Assembly: GCA_021795535.1 (NCBI GenBank) | Contig: JAJYPG010000112.1 | Coordinates: 1-5,633 of the forward strand | Source: Planctomycetota bacterium | Lineage (GTDB): Bacteria > Planctomycetota > Phycisphaerae > WQYP01 | Direction: 5' to 3' | Length of the DNA: 5,633 nucleotides | In this document: positions 1 through 5,281 of the stretch, one piece after another | Layout of the letters: every line of letters begins with the position of its first letter | Position numbering within the stretch: the first letter of the stretch is position 1 | The notes under the pieces: model-generated | The model's database searches: none | What the model was told of the DNA's origin: nothing | What the model saw: the letters and a program-made list of their open reading frames with translations, nothing else | Program-made: the position numbers and the translations under genes

Positions 1-240
1 GGCAGCGGGTAAAGCGCGCGTTACATCACTGCCCACGGCGCGGCATGATAACAGCGCCAGCGCCGGACGGATGCGTTTTCCCGGGCCAAAAAGGCTGTAG
101 GAAATAGATTCCATCAGTATGGGCGGTGCGTCATGCACCTCCGCGAGAAAGCTACGCAGAAAATCATCCGTTTGCATTGCGAATGATTTAACCATATCCA
201 TAACATTACTGGTTGATGCAACCGGTGCCGATGCAGCCAT
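1..240 (-). CDS. Polyprenyl (farnesyl/geranylgeranyl-type) diphosphate synthase, N-terminal part, cut by window edge
   Basis: Translating the reverse complement from the ATG at 238-240 gives 80 uninterrupted residues that run off the left edge. Residues 48-61 read YSLFGPGKRIRPAL, the conserved N-terminal motif of trans-isoprenyl diphosphate synthases (IspA/CrtE type), whose Lys and Arg residues contact the isopentenyl diphosphate. LALLSCRAVGSD and ALPAA follow, as in this family. The two Asp-rich motifs that bind the magnesium and the allylic substrate would lie beyond the edge, so chain-length specificity cannot be judged. By family, the cytosolic enzyme condenses isopentenyl diphosphate with an allylic diphosphate to make C15 or C20 prenyl precursors. 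The start is well supported by AGGAGG at 245-250, four bases upstream. It is divergent from the HtrA-type protease gene. Family confidence is high; the exact product is uncertain. Confidence 0.9.
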   Translation of the reverse strand, partial: MAASAPVASTSNVMDMVKSFAMQTDDFLRSFLAEVHDAPPILMESISYSLFGPGKRIRPALALLSCRAVGSDVTRALPAA

Positions 241-244
241 GATG

Positions 245-250
245 CCTCCT
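245..250 (-). promoter_or_regulatory. Ribosome binding site of the prenyl diphosphate synthase gene
   Basis: CCTCCT on the plus strand reads AGGAGG on the minus strand, four bases before the ATG at 238-240. It is the strongest Shine-Dalgarno match in the window and fixes the start of a gene that begins outside any long open frame visible here. Confidence 0.8.
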
Positions 251-268
251 AAAAATTCCGCGGGTAAA

Positions 269-274
269 ATTATA
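269..274 (-). promoter_or_regulatory. Probable -10 box (TATAAT) of the prenyl diphosphate synthase gene
   Basis: ATTATA on the plus strand is a perfect TATAAT on the minus strand. Transcription from it would begin near 262 and give a leader of about 22 bases that contains the AGGAGG site. No good -35 hexamer is visible 16-18 bases further upstream. The box sits between two near-complementary arms (GCGGTA and TACCCGC, on the minus strand), which may indicate an overlapping regulator site. Position relative to the gene is the main support. Confidence 0.45.
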
Positions 275-399
275 CCGCAAGCCCGCAATTTTCGCATTGG
301 CGCGCCGTACGCATATTCTCCCACGCGTTGCGGTGGTGTGCTGCCTGTTTGTTGCTGATCCTCTTTTCCGGTCGGTTGCTGGATTCATATCCCCTGATA

Positions 400-414
400 C
401 TGTATGACATACAG
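400..414. promoter_or_regulatory. Perfect 15-bp palindrome upstream of the protease gene, candidate operator
   Basis: The sequence CTGTATGACATACAG is two perfect 7-base inverted arms around a single A. It ends 25 bases before the ATG at 440 and lies in the divergent intergenic region. The CTGT...ACAG ends resemble the E. coli LexA box, but that box is 16 bases long and this is one base shorter, so the regulator is unknown. A weak promoter-like pair, TTGCTG at 376-381 and TACTGT at 398-403, overlaps it, so a bound dimer could block transcription. Function is inferred from symmetry and position only. Confidence 0.4.
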
Positions 415-439
415 GATGTATGGCCTTGGAGATACAGCG

Positions 440-1795
440 ATGCGCATAAGCAAAGTTCTGACAACGTTATTGATGATGAGCCTGATTCCCGCAGGCGTAT
501 GTTCCGCCGCGGTATGGCAGCCGCATGTGAATACCGCCAATTTGCGTGATACCATTACGGTACAGATTATTCATCATGCGGAACCGGCCATCGTCTCTAT
601 TACCGCAAAAAAAGTTATCACGCGGCAGGTCAATGTTTTTGGGAGCATTTTCGGAGGCCCGGGAATCGGCCCGTATGTCCGCGTGCCGGCGGATTTTCTG
701 GGCAGCGGTTTTATCATTCAGAAAAATGGTTACGTGGTTACCAACAACCATGTCGTCGATCAGGCAAAACAGATTTCCGTGACGTTATCCGATGGGAAAA
801 AATATGCGGCCCATGTTGTTGGCAGCGATCCGCAGGCGGATTTGGCAATTTTGAAAATTAATTCGGCATCGGGCCACAGCTTTCCCACGCTGACGCTTGG
901 GGATTCATCCACGCTGATGATCGGTGAACCGACAATTGCCGTGGGCAATCCATTTGGTTTCAGCCAGAGTGTCAGTTCCGGAATTGTCTCGGCGATGGGC
1001 AGGGAAATTCATGAGCCAAACAACCCTGTGCCGCTTAAAAACCTGATTCAAACCGATGCGGCCATTAATCCCGGTAATTCCGGCGGCCCTCTGCTGAATG
1101 CCTACGGGCAGGTGATCGGCATTAACACCGCCATTCGCGGCAATGCGCAAAACATTGGTTTTGCCATCGGTGTCAATCGGTTGTATCAGCTTATCAACAC
1201 GTTGATGAACCCGGAGACAACCAATGGCCTGTTGATCCCCGTTACACTTGCCGGGGAAAGAACATTTCATTCTCCAGCCACCATTGATGAACATGTCGTG
1301 CTTGCCGGGACGCACGGACCGGCAGTGGTATCTGTGGATGGCATTGCCACGCCCAATTTACTTGATGCTTATGCGGCGTTGCTGCAGGTAACATTGCGGC
1401 AGAAACATGTGGTGGTGGATTTTTCCAATGGCACAACCAGAAGCTACCCCGTAACTGTGGCTCCGCCTACGCCGGCGGAAATAAGGGAATTGCGCATCAT
1501 TCGCGCTGTGAAACAGGTCATGGGCTGTACGGTCGAACAGGTCACGCCGACGCTGGGGGAAAAGTTTAATCTCGGCGTGAAAAATGGATTGCTGATAACG
1601 CAAGTGAATGCGAATTCCATGGCGACCAAGGCAGGCTTGAAACCCGGTGATGTGCTGGTGCAGTTAGGCCCTTATCGCATTAGAACCCTTAACGATCTTG
1701 GTGCCCTGCTGCCACGATTGCCCAATCAGGGTCAGGTGCGGGTAATGGTGGTTCGCCACCATCGGCTCGGTGTCGGTGAGTTGACCATGCCGTGA
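440..1795 (+). CDS. htrA: Exported HtrA/Deg-family serine protease with PDZ domains
   Basis: The predicted product of 451 residues starts with a typical Sec signal peptide: a basic MRISK, a hydrophobic core, and a likely cleavage after Cys-Ser-Ala at residue 23. It should act in the periplasm. The trypsin-like domain (about residues 40-255) has a complete triad: His104 in TNNHVV, Asp134 in QADLAIL, and Ser214 in NPGNSGGP. A normal PDZ domain covers about residues 370-445 (GLLITQVN, then KAGLKPGDVL). Residues 270-340 look like a degenerate first PDZ domain (VVSVDGIATPNLLDAY). By family it degrades or refolds damaged envelope proteins. I chose the ATG at 440 over the in-frame ATG at 404 because GGAG at 428-431 lies eight bases upstream, the signal peptide begins there, and the 404 codon falls inside a palindrome. 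The gene is convergent with the pseudopilin-like gene, 13 bases away, with no terminator hairpin visible between them. The symbol is family-level only; DegP, DegQ and DegS cannot be told apart here. Confidence 0.93.
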   Translation: MRISKVLTTLLMMSLIPAGVCSAAVWQPHVNTANLRDTITVQIIHHAEPAIVSITAKKVITRQVNVFGSIFGGPGIGPYVRVPADFLGSGFIIQKNGYVVTNNHVVDQAKQISVTLSDGKKYAAHVVGSDPQADLAILKINSASGHSFPTLTLGDSSTLMIGEPTIAVGNPFGFSQSVSSGIVSAMGREIHEPNNPVPLKNLIQTDAAINPGNSGGPLLNAYGQVIGINTAIRGNAQNIGFAIGVNRLYQLINTLMNPETTNGLLIPVTLAGERTFHSPATIDEHVVLAGTHGPAVVSVDGIATPNLLDAYAALLQVTLRQKHVVVDFSNGTTRSYPVTVAPPTPAEIRELRIIRAVKQVMGCTVEQVTPTLGEKFNLGVKNGLLITQVNANSMATKAGLKPGDVLVQLGPYRIRTLNDLGALLPRLPNQGQVRVMVVRHHRLGVGELTMP

Positions 1796-1808
1796 TGTAA
1801 TGGCCCGA

Positions 1809-2717
1809 TTATGGAATGATGATTTGCCGGGGTTCGGAGGTCGCTGACCAGCGTAACATCCAGAGTTGCGGCAGCGGGACGCGCTCTACATGGCCATCTT
1901 CAAATGAAACATTAATGGCCCGGCCATGCCGATTAATACATAGCCGGCCCAACCCGCCGGGGCCTTTGGGCGCACCGGTGGGATACCCGGTATCAAGCGT
2001 ATAGGGTAACTGCGGCGGTTGATTGCTGCTGTCGGGCCAGGTATCCGCCCAGATCGAATCAGCAAATACGGGCGTCTGCGGGCCGGGCGTTTGGTCGCTG
2101 TAACTGAAATAGGGTGTCAACCCCAGCAATTCATGGAATGTATACCAGTAAAGTGGGTTGGGATCCGCGGCCGAAGCCTGCATGGACGTGTCAAACAGCC
2201 AGGCGTTGATGCCATAGCTGCCATAATGGCCAGTGATGGTCGGTTGATTCCACCACGCCGCCGGCCCCCAGGTGGTAAATGCGTCACCGTAGCCTGCTGA
2301 TCCGGGTGCAATCGTCTGATTCGGTGTGCTTGGGCAAATCAGAGCGGCCTGCTCAATAGCCGGAATGTACGATGCCGTGTTCTGATTCTGCAATACCGGT
2401 GGCTGATTGGCAAAGTAAGGTCCGAGCATTTCCAGCCAATACATATTGGGCAGGTCCGGGTCATAGGGCATGCCGTGGGCGTGTTCTTCCGCAAAATATT
2501 CAATATAGGCCGCTCCCATCTCATGCAGATTGGAGGCACATACCGTGGCATCCGCAGCACGTCGAGCCATGGCTAATGCGGGCAGCAGCAAGGCAATGAG
2601 TATGGCGATAATAGTCACCACCACCAGCAGTTCAATAAGTGAAAAAGCTCCATGAGCGTCCGCAAAAGTTCGCCTTGGATCGCGAGGGTTTTCGGACACG
2701 CAGGATACTTCATTCAT
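1809..2717 (-). CDS. Prepilin-type N-terminal / H-X9-DG domain protein (pseudopilin-like)
   Basis: The predicted product is 302 residues. A hydrophilic leader of about 24 residues, with RR at 15-16, is followed by [19 protein letters not shown], the prepilin cleavage and membrane segment; Glu29 is at the +5 position if cleavage is before Phe25. The residue before the cut is then Ala rather than the usual Gly. The C-terminus has [16 protein letters not shown]: His264, nine residues, then Asp274-Gly275, the H-X9-DG motif of the prepilin-processing-associated family abundant in planctomycetes. The closing LPQLWMLRW segment is also typical. Between them lies a Trp-, Tyr- and Pro-rich region with Cys60 and Cys128. 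Such proteins are thought to be membrane-anchored, type II secretion or type IV pilus-like components; substrates and partners are unknown. I preferred the ATG at 2717 over an upstream in-frame TTG at 2771, because that TTG overlaps a promoter-like -35. No strong Shine-Dalgarno site is visible. Confidence 0.9.
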   Translation of the reverse strand: MNEVSCVSENPRDPRRTFADAHGAFSLIELLVVVTIIAILIALLLPALAMARRAADATVCASNLHEMGAAYIEYFAEEHAHGMPYDPDLPNMYWLEMLGPYFANQPPVLQNQNTASYIPAIEQAALICPSTPNQTIAPGSAGYGDAFTTWGPAAWWNQPTITGHYGSYGINAWLFDTSMQASAADPNPLYWYTFHELLGLTPYFSYSDQTPGPQTPVFADSIWADTWPDSSNQPPQLPYTLDTGYPTGAPKGPGGLGRLCINRHGRAINVSFEDGHVERVPLPQLWMLRWSATSEPRQIIIP

Positions 2718-2743
2718 AAAACAGTCCAATTCCGTTAGTTGCG

Positions 2744-2771
2744 ATAATAAACCAGCAGAAGCGTATCTCAA
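2744..2771 (-). promoter_or_regulatory. Putative sigma70-type promoter of the pseudopilin-like gene
   Basis: On the minus strand, TTGAGA (2766-2771) is followed after 16 bases by TATTAT (2744-2749). Each matches the consensus hexamer at most positions. Transcription would begin near 2737, leaving a leader of about 20 bases before the ATG at 2717. This argues against translation starting at the TTG at 2771, which is part of the proposed -35. Confidence 0.4.
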
Positions 2772-2902
2772 AGCGATTCATGATCGTTATGGGCTGTAAC
2801 TACCGTGTTTTCGGGCATTGTTCTTGTGTTTTTTGTCTATTTATGCCGATAAACAATCATCAGATGCAATCGCGACCTCTCATTGCATTGGAGAAAGAAT
2901 TT

Positions 2903-3487
2903 ATGGCCATTGCTGAGTTAGAATCCCTGTTCCCGGTCGTTATGCCGCATATTCAGCGGTGGTTTGTCTGTGAAGAATCCTCGATACTTAGAAATGGCGT
3001 CCCGCTTACCGGATCGCAGGCGAGCGATGCGCGTCTGGCAGGCGTGCAGAATATAGGCAGGGTTCGAGTGTTGCAGGTGGAAGAAATCAAGGTACATGGC
3101 GTGGGTTTAATGCAGAAGCTGGCCCCCGGCCTGGAGCTTGTGCGGCCAGACAGTTCCGCGATGACCTTCGGTTATGGCATTTATATTCGCAGGCGCTATG
3201 CCAAAGATCGTGCAGTGATGCTGCACCATCTGGTGCATATAGCGCAAATGGAAGAACTTGGTGGATCCGAAAATTATATCAAACGCTACATCAACGATTG
3301 CCTGCATTTCGGATATGGCAAATCGCCACTTGAAATACAGGCGAGTTTTATAACTGAGCAGGCGATGCAGGTTGTTACGCCGCGCGACGCCTGTAACCGC
3401 TACCGCACATATGCCGCTGTAGGTTTTACCGGTGACGGTGCGCAGAAGGGCTGGTCGTGGCGACCATCGCGGCAGCCAGCAGGTTAG
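2903..3487 (+). CDS. Uncharacterised zincin-like protein with HHLVH in place of HExxH
   Basis: The predicted product of 194 residues has no signal peptide or membrane segment, so it is probably cytosolic. Its core runs from RVRVLQVEEI (residues 53-62), through FGYGIYIRRRY (89-99), to MLHHLVHIAQMEELGG (106-121) and FGYGKSPLEIQA (136-147). I associate this order with a family of bacterial hypothetical proteins that carry a HELVHVAQ-like zincin motif; this is recall, not a search. Here the motif is His108-His109-Leu-Val-His112, so the catalytic Glu is replaced by His. Glu144 in PLE could be a third metal ligand. It may therefore bind metal without being a peptidase, or be a variant. The ATG at 2903 has GGAGAAAG at 2890-2897 upstream; the frame stays open back to 2780, but that extension is Cys-rich and unlike the rest. 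It is the first gene of a possible three-gene operon, with 18 bases to the next gene. Confidence 0.75.
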   Translation: MAIAELESLFPVVMPHIQRWFVCEESSILRNGVPLTGSQASDARLAGVQNIGRVRVLQVEEIKVHGVGLMQKLAPGLELVRPDSSAMTFGYGIYIRRRYAKDRAVMLHHLVHIAQMEELGGSENYIKRYINDCLHFGYGKSPLEIQASFITEQAMQVVTPRDACNRYRTYAAVGFTGDGAQKGWSWRPSRQPAG

Positions 3488-3492
3488 CGTGT

Positions 3493-3498
3493 TATACT
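3493..3498 (+). promoter_or_regulatory. Possible -10 box (TATACT) just ahead of a GTG start
   Basis: TATACT lies seven bases before the GTG at 3506, so initiation from it would give an mRNA starting at or next to the GTG, that is, a leaderless message. No -35 hexamer is visible at the usual distance. The alternative is co-transcription with the upstream gene, which ends only 18 bases before. Confidence 0.22.
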
Positions 3499-3505
3499 CT
3501 GGACT

Positions 3506-4261
3506 GTGAATTCGCTACCCGCACAACATCCGCCCATTACACTGCCTGCTTGTCAGATAGTTATTCATAATGCCCTTCGGAAAAATCGTCGCAACATCCT
3601 CATCAAGGCGGCGGTCGGAATATCCGGTGCGCTGATTACCCCGATTCTTATCAGTGCGGTTGCCACGCTGATGATGTTTTATATTGTGATCTGGATTATT
3701 GTCGTAGGCTCCGCCGACGTGGCGCTTCGCATTGGTGCGGGAATTTTCGCCGTTTGGGTGCTGTTTTATCTCGGTCTTATGGTCGTCGCCTGGAAGCGCG
3801 AATGGGTGACGCGCAATTTTTTCTATCAGTCCAGCGAGCGCCGGCCCCCAACGGATATCTTCCCACGCAGCATTCCAGGACCGATTTATTATATTCCACT
3901 GGGCATGGATTTATTACAGGATGACGTACCGCCGCATTGGCTTGTGCGCATCCCCTGCTTCTGGGCGGATATTTTGGTTAAAGCGAGGCTGCAGTGGAAG
4001 GTATACCGCTTTGCGGCGAACGGGGATCACGTCTCGGCAGCGCAAATTATTCTCGCGATTGCTCAAGCTCCAGGCGCTTCAATTGATGTGGATCCCTTAA
4101 TGAATCACGGCATGACCAAACCGCAGATTCATGCGGCATTATGCACGCTGATGATTCTGGATCTGGCGGCCCTGAATACGGATTGGTCCAAAGTCTGGCT
4201 CAATCGTGCGGTCCGAGAACAGCTCGGATTGCCGCCGGACCATGGAAAAAACCGGAAATAA
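3506..4261 (+). CDS. Hypothetical membrane protein, paralogue of the next gene
   Basis: I do not recognise a named family. The predicted product of 251 residues has a polar, basic N-terminus (LRKNRRN at 24-30), a long hydrophobic stretch at about 31-68 that could be one or two membrane helices, another helix at about 72-96, and a soluble domain of about 150 residues. That domain contains HWLVR (144-148), AANGD (170-174), ILDL (217-220) and DWSKVWLN (226-233). All of these recur in the same order in the product of the downstream gene, so the two are tandem paralogues. The LD...W-S-K-V-W-L-N end could form the helix and wing of a winged-helix fold, but that is inference. The start is a GTG; an in-frame TAG at 3485-3487 excludes anything further upstream, and the next Met lies inside the membrane segment. 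Only GGA at 3501-3503 precedes it, too close to be a normal ribosome site. Confidence 0.75.
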   Translation: MNSLPAQHPPITLPACQIVIHNALRKNRRNILIKAAVGISGALITPILISAVATLMMFYIVIWIIVVGSADVALRIGAGIFAVWVLFYLGLMVVAWKREWVTRNFFYQSSERRPPTDIFPRSIPGPIYYIPLGMDLLQDDVPPHWLVRIPCFWADILVKARLQWKVYRFAANGDHVSAAQIILAIAQAPGASIDVDPLMNHGMTKPQIHAALCTLMILDLAALNTDWSKVWLNRAVREQLGLPPDHGKNRK

Positions 4262-4302
4262 CAGGCCGCCGCTCAAGGCGCAGCAGGTCTTGAACCGAAC
4301 AG

Positions 4303-4308
4303 TATAAT
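4303..4308 (+). promoter_or_regulatory. Possible -10 box (TATAAT) between the paralogous membrane protein genes
   Basis: A perfect TATAAT hexamer ends one base before the ATG at 4310. If used, transcription would begin near 4315, past that ATG, and translation would have to start at 4367 or 4376. No -35 hexamer is found 16-18 bases upstream; a TTGAAC at 4290-4295 is far too close. It may be chance. Confidence 0.25.
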
Positions 4309-4309
4309 T

Positions 4310-5107
4310 ATGCAAAATGTTTGTGACACACTTGATTCACGCCATCACTTTATCGACAATGCGAAAATGGCTGGTATGGAATTATTATCAATTGCCGAGT
4401 TACTCAAACGCCGGGAGCAATCGCGCGACAAGGAATTGCTCTGGATGCTAGGTATCGGAACAGTGCTAACTTTAATACTTCCGGTGCTGCTTGGATCGAT
4501 GGCGTATTTTGCGTATCGGCAATTTTCCAGTGGTTCCGGTTCGTGGTTGGGCTGGTTGGCCTGCGTGATATTTTTCACGGCAATATTTGTCCCGCTGCTG
4601 TTGTTACGCGAGAAATCCAACATTGCCCCGGAGGCAGCCATCATTCGCACACGCGAGGACGAAGATAGCCGACGGGTCGTTTCGGTCATGGAAACCGAGA
4701 TGGATTTACAAAGTTTTGGCCCCCTGGGTCTGCAACTCAATGATGACCAGGCGGATGTGGAGCATTGGTTGATTCGCCCCTTTTTCTTCGGGCCGCGAAT
4801 GGTGGTGCGGGCGTTGCCGTTGCGCAAGCTCTTGCAGATTCTTGCGGCCAATACAGATCGTCCGCGCGCGGCGGAAGTGTTGGTTAAACTGGCTTCCCGA
4901 GATCGCGGCGTGGCTACCGGTGATCTATTGAAGCCTGGAGAAGAGCCGGCGGCACTAACGCCCACCTTGGCATATTTGCGGCAATTGGACTGGGTGGATT
5001 GCAGTGCGGATGGCTCACGAATTTGGCTCAATTCCAGTCGCCGGGATCAGATTACCCAGATATTGGATCAATTTGCTCCTGTCACCAGTTCCAACAGACC
5101 AAAATAA
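4310..5107 (+). CDS. Hypothetical membrane protein, paralogue of the preceding gene
   Basis: The predicted product has up to 265 residues and no family I recognise. A charged segment (LLKRREQSRDKE, 31-42) precedes two membrane helices at about 43-69 and 78-99. A cytosolic-looking region follows, acidic and basic at 113-122, then a domain with HWLIR (152-156), LAANTD (178-183), RAAEVL (186-191), LRQLDW (223-228) and DGSRIWLN (234-241). These match HWLVR, FAANGD, SAAQII, LMILDL and DWSKVWLN of the upstream protein in order, and the helices match in position, so the pair arose by duplication. The start is uncertain. The ATG at 4310 has no ribosome site and follows a TATAAT; Met20 (4367) or Met23 (4376, giving MELLSIAELL) fits the paralogue better, because the first 20 residues have no counterpart there. 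The gap to the upstream gene is 48 bases. Confidence 0.77.
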   Translation: MQNVCDTLDSRHHFIDNAKMAGMELLSIAELLKRREQSRDKELLWMLGIGTVLTLILPVLLGSMAYFAYRQFSSGSGSWLGWLACVIFFTAIFVPLLLLREKSNIAPEAAIIRTREDEDSRRVVSVMETEMDLQSFGPLGLQLNDDQADVEHWLIRPFFFGPRMVVRALPLRKLLQILAANTDRPRAAEVLVKLASRDRGVATGDLLKPGEEPAALTPTLAYLRQLDWVDCSADGSRIWLNSSRRDQITQILDQFAPVTSSNRPK

Positions 5108-5134
5108 CTGCCTGCCAATAACTGCGTGCCAATA
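5107..5134. repeat. 14-bp tandem duplication directly after the stop codon
   Basis: ACTGCCTGCCAATA (5107-5120) is followed immediately by ACTGCGTGCCAATA (5121-5134), differing at one base of 14. The first unit begins on the last base of the TAA stop of the preceding gene. The rest of the gap up to about 5281 holds only a 44-codon open frame (5135-5269) with no recognisable product or ribosome site, and no clear terminator hairpin. Confidence 0.7.
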
Positions 5135-5281
5135 ATGCCGGAAGCAACAAAATATCTTATGATAACAGGAATATGCAAGGGATTTCAAAAAAGCGGACGT
5201 AGCGACATCCCGACGATAATAGAAACAGATCCCTATGAACATTATAGGCGGGCGTCGTATCCAAATTGACTTAAGACTAAA

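Noticed and set aside
404..439. Twelve-residue upstream extension of the protease from the ATG at 404
   Set aside because: The ATG lies inside a palindrome, has no ribosome site, and would put polar residues before a typical signal peptide that starts at 440 behind GGAG.
457..504. Lipoprotein signal in the protease (LIPAGVC)
   Set aside because: The residue before Cys21 is Val, where a lipobox needs Gly, Ala or Ser; ordinary cleavage after Ala23 fits better.
905..1315. Minus-strand frame of 136 codons inside the protease gene
   Set aside because: It lies opposite a convincing protease domain and has no recognisable motif; it is an antisense shadow.
1796..1808. Bidirectional terminator between the convergent genes
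   Set aside because: The 13-base gap and its flanks show no GC-rich hairpin or T-run.
2710..2781. A 23-residue minus-strand frame (MNRFEIRFC...) overlapping the pseudopilin start by a few bases, as a possible leader peptide
   Set aside because: It has no ribosome site and the proposed -35 and -10 boxes lie inside it, so it would not be on the transcript.
2780..2902. N-terminal extension of the HHLVH protein from the ATG at 2780
   Set aside because: The extension is Cys-rich, has no ribosome site and lies in a divergent promoter region; GGAGAAAG before 2903 marks a better start.
4345..5031. Minus-strand frame of 228 codons opposite the second paralogue
   Set aside because: The composition is Ser- and Arg-rich with no fold-like pattern, while the plus-strand frame has membrane helices and paralogue motifs.
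5135..5269. 44-codon frame MPEATKYLM... in the gap after the second paralogue
   Set aside because: It has no ribosome site, no recognisable motif, and starts right after the tandem repeat. It shares the frame of the decayed synthetase but does not resemble the family.
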